Positions 59,897-64,000 of a stretch of 64,000 bases of DNA are shown one piece after another. The stretch lies in the NCBI GenBank assembly GCA_003551945.1, contig PUNZ01000158.1, positions 1 through 64,000 of the forward strand, given 5' to 3'. This DNA is from Halovenus sp. (GTDB lineage Archaea > Halobacteriota > Halobacteria > Halobacteriales > Haloarculaceae). How positions within the stretch are numbered: the stretch's first letter is position 1; every line of letters begins with the position of its first letter. Below the pieces are notes generated by a model that saw only the letters and a program-made list of their open reading frames with translations, ran no database searches and had not been told where the DNA came from. Made by a program: the position numbers and the translations under genes.

Positions 59897-60844
59897 ATGT
59901 TATTATCGTTTGACAGACCATGTAGATTGCCTGGGGGATTTGCGCTTTCGAGTGGGGACCCACATCCGGTGCGGTTTGAATCACTGAGTGAAACGATACG
60001 GAATCTATACCCAAACCAGAACATCTTCGAAACGGTGGCTCTCTTTATCACCGAATTCGGTGAGGACCCTGCGGTGATTCTCGTCCTTGCACTTGTCTAT
60101 TGGCTATATGAACGAGAGAACACCATGGCTCTCGCAAGTTATGTTGTCGTTGGAATTGCGTTCACACTTATTCTCAAGACGGGGTTCGCAATGCCGCGAC
60201 CACCTGAGGATGTGTGGTTGGTTGCCCGTGACTACGACCCCTATGGCTTCCCCAGTGGACACGCCTTCAATGCCGTCATTATCTACGGAGGGTTGCTCTA
60301 CGTTCACGAGCAGTGGCGAGATAGGCTGCTTGTGGGCGGCAGCCTAGCACTCATTCTTGGTGTGTCGTTCTCTCGTGTCGTTCTCGGGTTCCATTATTTC
60401 GGCGACATCGTTGCTGGGGCGTTACTTGGTATCGTATTTCTGTTTGCTATCGACCGGATAACCGGGAGGAATCCCCTCTATGGCTTTGCACTCGGTGTGC
60501 TTGTTGCCATTCCCGCCGTCATATTTTCTGGCGGTGAAGAGTTTGGACTGATTGCACTCGGAGCAGGAGTAGGTGGCGTGGTCGGGACACTCCAGCGAAG
60601 TCAGACGGTAACCCTCAGTTCACGATGGGAGGCAGGAATACTGCTCGTCGGAGGCCTTCTTTTCCTAGCAGGAGTGATGGTTGTCCAAGAAGCGTTGTTT
60701 CCCCAGAACTCACCAGCGGCGATAAGCGCCTATGCTATCGTCGTCTGGGGTGTTTTGATGGCTCCGAGTGGGGCAGCCATTGCCGAACGCTATCGAAAAC
60801 GAGCGTTCGCAGCACTCAGTGGCCGGTACAAGCGCCGGTTTTGA
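59897..60844 (+). CDS. PAP2 family membrane phosphatase
   Basis: A 315-residue protein with about eight membrane segments. All three phosphatase signatures are present: KTGFAMPRP (KX6RP) near residue 94, FPSGHAFNAV near residue 117 and SFSRVVLGFHYFGDIVAG near residue 156, with the catalytic His in PSGH and in FHYFGD. Such enzymes remove phosphate from lipid phosphates, for example polyprenyl or archaeal lipid phosphates, at the outer membrane face. The start at 59897 adds an N-terminal stretch before the first span. Confidence 0.9.
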   Translation: MLLSFDRPCRLPGGFALSSGDPHPVRFESLSETIRNLYPNQNIFETVALFITEFGEDPAVILVLALVYWLYERENTMALASYVVVGIAFTLILKTGFAMPRPPEDVWLVARDYDPYGFPSGHAFNAVIIYGGLLYVHEQWRDRLLVGGSLALILGVSFSRVVLGFHYFGDIVAGALLGIVFLFAIDRITGRNPLYGFALGVLVAIPAVIFSGGEEFGLIALGAGVGGVVGTLQRSQTVTLSSRWEAGILLVGGLLFLAGVMVVQEALFPQNSPAAISAYAIVVWGVLMAPSGAAIAERYRKRAFAALSGRYKRRF

Positions 60845-60852
60845 GACTCCTG

Positions 60853-60936
60853 TTACAGCACGGAAAAGCCCATTGCGATTCCGGAGCCGACCATGAGCAC
60901 TGTGAAGAATACGGCGATAATCTGTTCACTGGACAT
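60853..60936 (-). CDS. 27-residue single-span membrane microprotein
   Basis: The frame reads MSSEQIIAVFFTVLMVGSGI and ends AMGFSVL. It forms one membrane helix with a short polar head. Similar tiny proteins (a few polar residues, then one helix ending in FSVL-like) recur in haloarchaeal genomes and are easily missed. It lies between two forward genes, on the other strand. Confidence 0.5.
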   Translation of the reverse strand: MSSEQIIAVFFTVLMVGSGIAMGFSVL

Positions 60937-61094
60937 ATCTGTCTCTACTGTATCCGCCCAATTATGGGTTTCGTTCGTTCTCAGCACTGAGAGTGAGCGT
61001 AGGGAAACAAATTGTCACTGTTGGACAAAGCAGTCAAGCGTCCTTTTATCGAGCGCCCAAGTGGACTTATACGACCGGCGCGTAACTGACAACA

Positions 61095-61736
61095 ATGACT
61101 CGTCGGAGTGGCTGGCCAGTTGCCGAGACATTGGCAGCGTTTGCCGTCGTCTTTGCTCTTCAGTGGGTCACTGCCGTTGTCGGTGCCCTCAGCACATTCT
61201 TTGTTCTCACAACCCCCGTCACTGAACAGCCCTGGACCATTGTGACGAGCGTCTATGCACACAGTGGTCCTGAGCACCTGCTTTCAAATAGCGTGGCACT
61301 CGTTTTGTTTGGGTGGCCTGTTGCGCGTGCCACTACCCGCTACCGATTCCATCTCTTCTTTATCCTCACCGGTGCAATTGCAGGATTGTCACAGGTTCTC
61401 ATCCGGGATGCACTTGCCGGCGCGCCAGTAGTCGGGACGACCGGCAGTGTTGGTGTGCTTGGCGCGAGCGGGGCAGTGTTCGCGTTACTTGGGTATTTGC
61501 TGGCAAGTAACCGACTCTCCAGCAGTCTTTCCTCCCTTGTTTCACTTCCTCGCTGGCTCACGTATGCGATATTTATCGGCATTGCAGGTGCGCTCACGCT
61601 GACAACTGCTCAGCCCGGTGTTGCACTGATTGCTCATTTTACCGGGCTTTTCATCGGGCTGTTGACCGGGCGACTGGGTCTGCTCGAACCGCCTGCAGAG
61701 TCAACGCCTTCACAGCCACGACAGTATGACTACTGA
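61095..61736 (+). CDS. rhomboid family intramembrane serine protease (compact form)
   Basis: A 213-residue six-span rhomboid. HSGPEHLLSN at residues 56-65 gives the oxyanion His and Asn, the active Ser125 is in GASGAVFA, and the catalytic His181 in LIAHFTGLFIG. It lacks the large C-terminal domain of the rhomboid encoded at 50390. It cleaves membrane proteins inside the bilayer; substrate unknown. Confidence 0.9.
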   Translation: MTRRSGWPVAETLAAFAVVFALQWVTAVVGALSTFFVLTTPVTEQPWTIVTSVYAHSGPEHLLSNSVALVLFGWPVARATTRYRFHLFFILTGAIAGLSQVLIRDALAGAPVVGTTGSVGVLGASGAVFALLGYLLASNRLSSSLSSLVSLPRWLTYAIFIGIAGALTLTTAQPGVALIAHFTGLFIGLLTGRLGLLEPPAESTPSQPRQYDY

Positions 61737-61827
61737 CGACCCACGCGGATTCCAAAGATGGTTCTAACGCTGTGTTTCGACCGGTCTAATGCCAATTGTT
61801 AAACACTGAGTTCGTCAATTCAAGGAT

Positions 61828-62742
61828 ATGGCTGGTGATGACCGGAAGAAATTCGCCCGCGCATCCTGGGCGAATATCATAGGCAATACGGCGAAAATCG
61901 TCGTTGAGGGGGCTGCCGGATTGGCCTTCGGCAGTGTTGCCCTGCTCGCGGATGCCGCCCATTCGATTGCCGATCTCGTAGCCAGCATCGTTGTTCTCAT
62001 CTGGGGAGACAGTCGGTTTGATGAACCGGACGAGGACCACCCACATGGCCACGCACGCATCGAACCACTTACGGCACTGTTTGTCGGCGCAGTGATTGTC
62101 ATCCTTGGATTGAATCTCCTCTATGAGTCGGCCTCAGCACTTCTTGTCGGTGCAACAGTCGAGTTTAGCTATCTCCTCATCGGTGCGTTGCTGTTTGCAA
62201 TGGTCGATATGTATCTGGTTTACTGGTATACGATGAAAATGAACGCCGAAATGGATGCCACGGCACTCCGCGCGCTTGCGGTTGACTGTCTCAACGACCT
62301 CTATACGACGACGGCCGCACTTGTCGGTATCATCGGAGTTGCGCTGGGATATGCACAGCTGGATGCTATTGCTGGTGCGCTCGTCAGTGTGCTTGTTGTC
62401 TATCAAGGAATCTCGATTGCGCGCGAAAACATCACCTACCTGTCTGGGCGCGCTGCCCCCGAGACATACCGTGAAGAGGTGACCAACACCCTGCGTGAAC
62501 ACCCTTCAGTCGAGGGAACACACGACCTTGTGGTCTACTACGACGGGCCGCAGTTGGAAGTCGAAGCGCACGTTGAGGTCGATGGTGCGTTGACCATCTA
62601 TGATGCACACGATCTTGAAACGGAACTCCGAAACGCCGTTCTGGCGATTGAGGATGTCGGTGACGTCCACCTCCATCTCGACCCAGCAGGCATTGGGGAA
62701 TGGAAAGACGCCGACGAGGACGGAACACCGAGCGAAGACTGA
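61828..62742 (+). CDS. cation diffusion facilitator (CDF) metal transporter
   Basis: A 304-residue antiporter with six membrane spans and a C-terminal metal-sensing domain (about residues 210-300, TNTLREHPSVEGTHDLVVYY). The transport-site residues are HSIAD (His45, Asp49) in span 2 and DCLND (Asp153, Asp157) in span 5. A His-rich HPHGHARIEP lies in a cytoplasmic loop. CDF proteins export zinc, iron, cobalt, nickel or manganese in exchange for protons. The mixed His-Asp/Asp-Asp site does not match a simple zinc or manganese rule, so the metal is left open. Confidence 0.9.
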   Translation: MAGDDRKKFARASWANIIGNTAKIVVEGAAGLAFGSVALLADAAHSIADLVASIVVLIWGDSRFDEPDEDHPHGHARIEPLTALFVGAVIVILGLNLLYESASALLVGATVEFSYLLIGALLFAMVDMYLVYWYTMKMNAEMDATALRALAVDCLNDLYTTTAALVGIIGVALGYAQLDAIAGALVSVLVVYQGISIARENITYLSGRAAPETYREEVTNTLREHPSVEGTHDLVVYYDGPQLEVEAHVEVDGALTIYDAHDLETELRNAVLAIEDVGDVHLHLDPAGIGEWKDADEDGTPSED

Positions 62743-62896
62743 CACGTCAGACTGCCGGACCACCTTTCCTCACCAGACTCGTCACACTGGGGATGAGATT
62801 GCTGAACAGCCTATATCCAGGAGAACCAATCATATCAATCAGGGTATGGGACGCGTTTCCAAACTGTTTTGAACCGGCGTTGCAGTACGGACGGGT

Positions 62897-63934
62897 ATGA
62901 CAGTACGTGCCGGCATCCTTGGTGCCACCGGAGCCGTTGGACAGCGACTCATTCAACTACTTGACCCACATCCTGACTTTGAAATTGTTGCGCTCACCGC
63001 AAGCGACGCAAGCGCTGGAAGTCAGTATCGTGATGTCGCCAAATGGCGCATTGATACGCCAATCCCGGATTCAGTTGCAGAGATTACCGTCACCGAAACC
63101 GCACCTGACGCCGTCTCTGACGATGTTGATATCATCTTTTCATCCCTCCCATCAAGCATTGGTGAGGTTGTCGAACCACAGTTCTGTGAGCAAGGATATA
63201 TCGTGTCTTCAAACTCCTCGAACGCCCGCACTGATGATGATGTTCCGCTCACGATTCCGGAAGTGAACGGTGACCATATCGACGTCATCGAAATCCAGCG
63301 AGAAAACCGTGGCTGGGACGGCGCGCTCGTCAAAAACCCGAACTGTTCGACGATTACGATGGTTCCACCACTTGCCGCGCTCGACGAGGAGTTTGGCGTT
63401 GACCGAATCACCGTGTCGACATTGCAAGCGGTCTCTGGAGCAGGCTACGATGGTGTAAGCTCCATGGAGATTATCGACAATGCCATTCCGCACATCGGTG
63501 GCGAGGAATCGAAAATGGAAACGGAGTCGAAAAAGCTGCTCGGGTCGTTCGATGGCGCGGCCATTGAGTGGCATGATGCTCGTGTCGATGCATCCTGTAA
63601 CCGTATCCCCACACTTGATGGTCACCTCGAAAACGTCTGGGTAGATACCGCAGAGCCAGTGACTGTGTCGGCCGCAGTGGAGGCGCTTGAATCCTATCCA
63701 TCAAGTTCGTTGCCAAGCTCGCCTGAGCAGTTGATTCACGTTTTTGAACAGCCATCGCGCCCACAGCCACGGCTTGACCGAAACCGAGAAAACGGGATGG
63801 CAATCTCCGTCGGTGGCGTTCAAGAGACAGAGGGTGGGCTCCAGTTCAACTGCCTTGCACATAACACGATGCGCGGCGCTGCCGGTGCGTCTGTGCTTAA
63901 TGGTGAGTTGTTGCTCGAAGAAGGCTATCTCTAA
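62897..63934 (+). CDS. asd: aspartate-semialdehyde dehydrogenase
   Basis: A 345-residue enzyme that reduces aspartyl phosphate to the semialdehyde, the entry to lysine, methionine and threonine synthesis. The NADP loop GATGAVGQRL is at residues 8-17, the active Cys in NPNCSTITM near residue 151 and the His/Gln region HDARVDASCNRIP near residue 228. It belongs to the archaeal-type branch. With DapD (46804) it covers two steps of the diaminopimelate route. Confidence 0.94.
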   Translation: MTVRAGILGATGAVGQRLIQLLDPHPDFEIVALTASDASAGSQYRDVAKWRIDTPIPDSVAEITVTETAPDAVSDDVDIIFSSLPSSIGEVVEPQFCEQGYIVSSNSSNARTDDDVPLTIPEVNGDHIDVIEIQRENRGWDGALVKNPNCSTITMVPPLAALDEEFGVDRITVSTLQAVSGAGYDGVSSMEIIDNAIPHIGGEESKMETESKKLLGSFDGAAIEWHDARVDASCNRIPTLDGHLENVWVDTAEPVTVSAAVEALESYPSSSLPSSPEQLIHVFEQPSRPQPRLDRNRENGMAISVGGVQETEGGLQFNCLAHNTMRGAAGASVLNGELLLEEGYL

Positions 63935-63949
63935 CAACGGATTCGACGT

Positions 63950-64000
63950 TCAGTCGGACTGTTTTCGGTAATAGTATCGTGAGAAGTAGAAGACCCCGGC
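63950..64000 (-). CDS. C-terminal end of a protein that continues past the window
   Basis: The minus strand is open from the right edge to a TGA at 63950-63952 and encodes 16 residues, AGVFYFSRYYYRKQSD. A hydrophobic-aromatic then basic end suggests the last membrane span and tail of a membrane protein. The family cannot be named. Confidence 0.35.
   Translation of the reverse strand, partial: AGVFYFSRYYYRKQSD

Overview
The window is chromosomal DNA of a halophilic archaeon (class Halobacteria). The evidence is the strongly acidic proteins, many families typical of haloarchaea (HalOD1 output domain, Bat-type GAF/HTH activator, DUF2103, UPF0212, DUF5799-like, DUF5611-like), Tat/lipobox lipoproteins, tRNA genes without an encoded CCA, and TATA-like boxes about 25-30 bases before several start codons, as expected for leaderless archaeal transcripts. 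By eye the base composition is less GC-rich than most haloarchaea; this was not computed.

Layout. 1-6.6 kb: a stress protein, a phosphate transporter, small proteins, tRNA-Glu, tRNA-iMet, a copper-chaperone/Dph6 pair and a SafE/UreH-type membrane protein. 6.6-16.7 kb: housekeeping genes (dUTPase, aconitase, TruD, MATE exporter, AspRS) with two unknown proteins, then a cluster of short repeats directly behind aspS. 16.9-27.7 kb: two nosD-nosF-nosY sets arranged tail to tail, two NosL-type lipoproteins, a two-module winged-helix regulator and a small membrane protein. No nosZ is visible. 28.1-30.4 kb: thyX and gatB. 30.5-38.4 kb: an uncharacterised biosynthetic cluster (methyltransferase, GT4 glycosyltransferase, pterin-synthase homologue, medium-chain dehydrogenase, CDP-alcohol phosphotransferase, small membrane protein, an aminoglycoside/choline-kinase-type phosphotransferase interrupted by an in-frame amber codon, and a divergent FkbM methyltransferase).

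38.8-42.2 kb is an accessory zone. It holds tRNA-Leu with two degenerate copies of its 3' end beside it, a HalOD1-PAS protein, an acidic lipoprotein, a one-domain TFB-like protein and the internally deleted remnant of an IS200/IS605 element. 42.2-46.2 kb encodes an alcohol dehydrogenase, an aldehyde dehydrogenase and an enolase-superfamily dehydratase, which fit sugar-acid oxidation. 46.3-63.9 kb is mostly housekeeping: DapD and Asd (lysine/diaminopimelate branch), Ogg-type glycosylase, METTL5-like methylase, two rhomboid proteases, MptE plus FolP (folate), a SPOUT RNA methylase, a Bat activator next to a histidine kinase, PAP2 phosphatase and a CDF metal transporter.

Some genes link functionally. 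MptE/FolP make the folate used by ThyX, and dUTPase supplies dUMP to ThyX. AspRS and GatB suggest tRNA-dependent amidation. The HMA chaperone and the Nos modules share a copper theme. The best candidates for undescribed biology are the paired Nos maturation modules lacking a local reductase and the pterin-synthase/glycosyltransferase/CDP-alcohol cluster.
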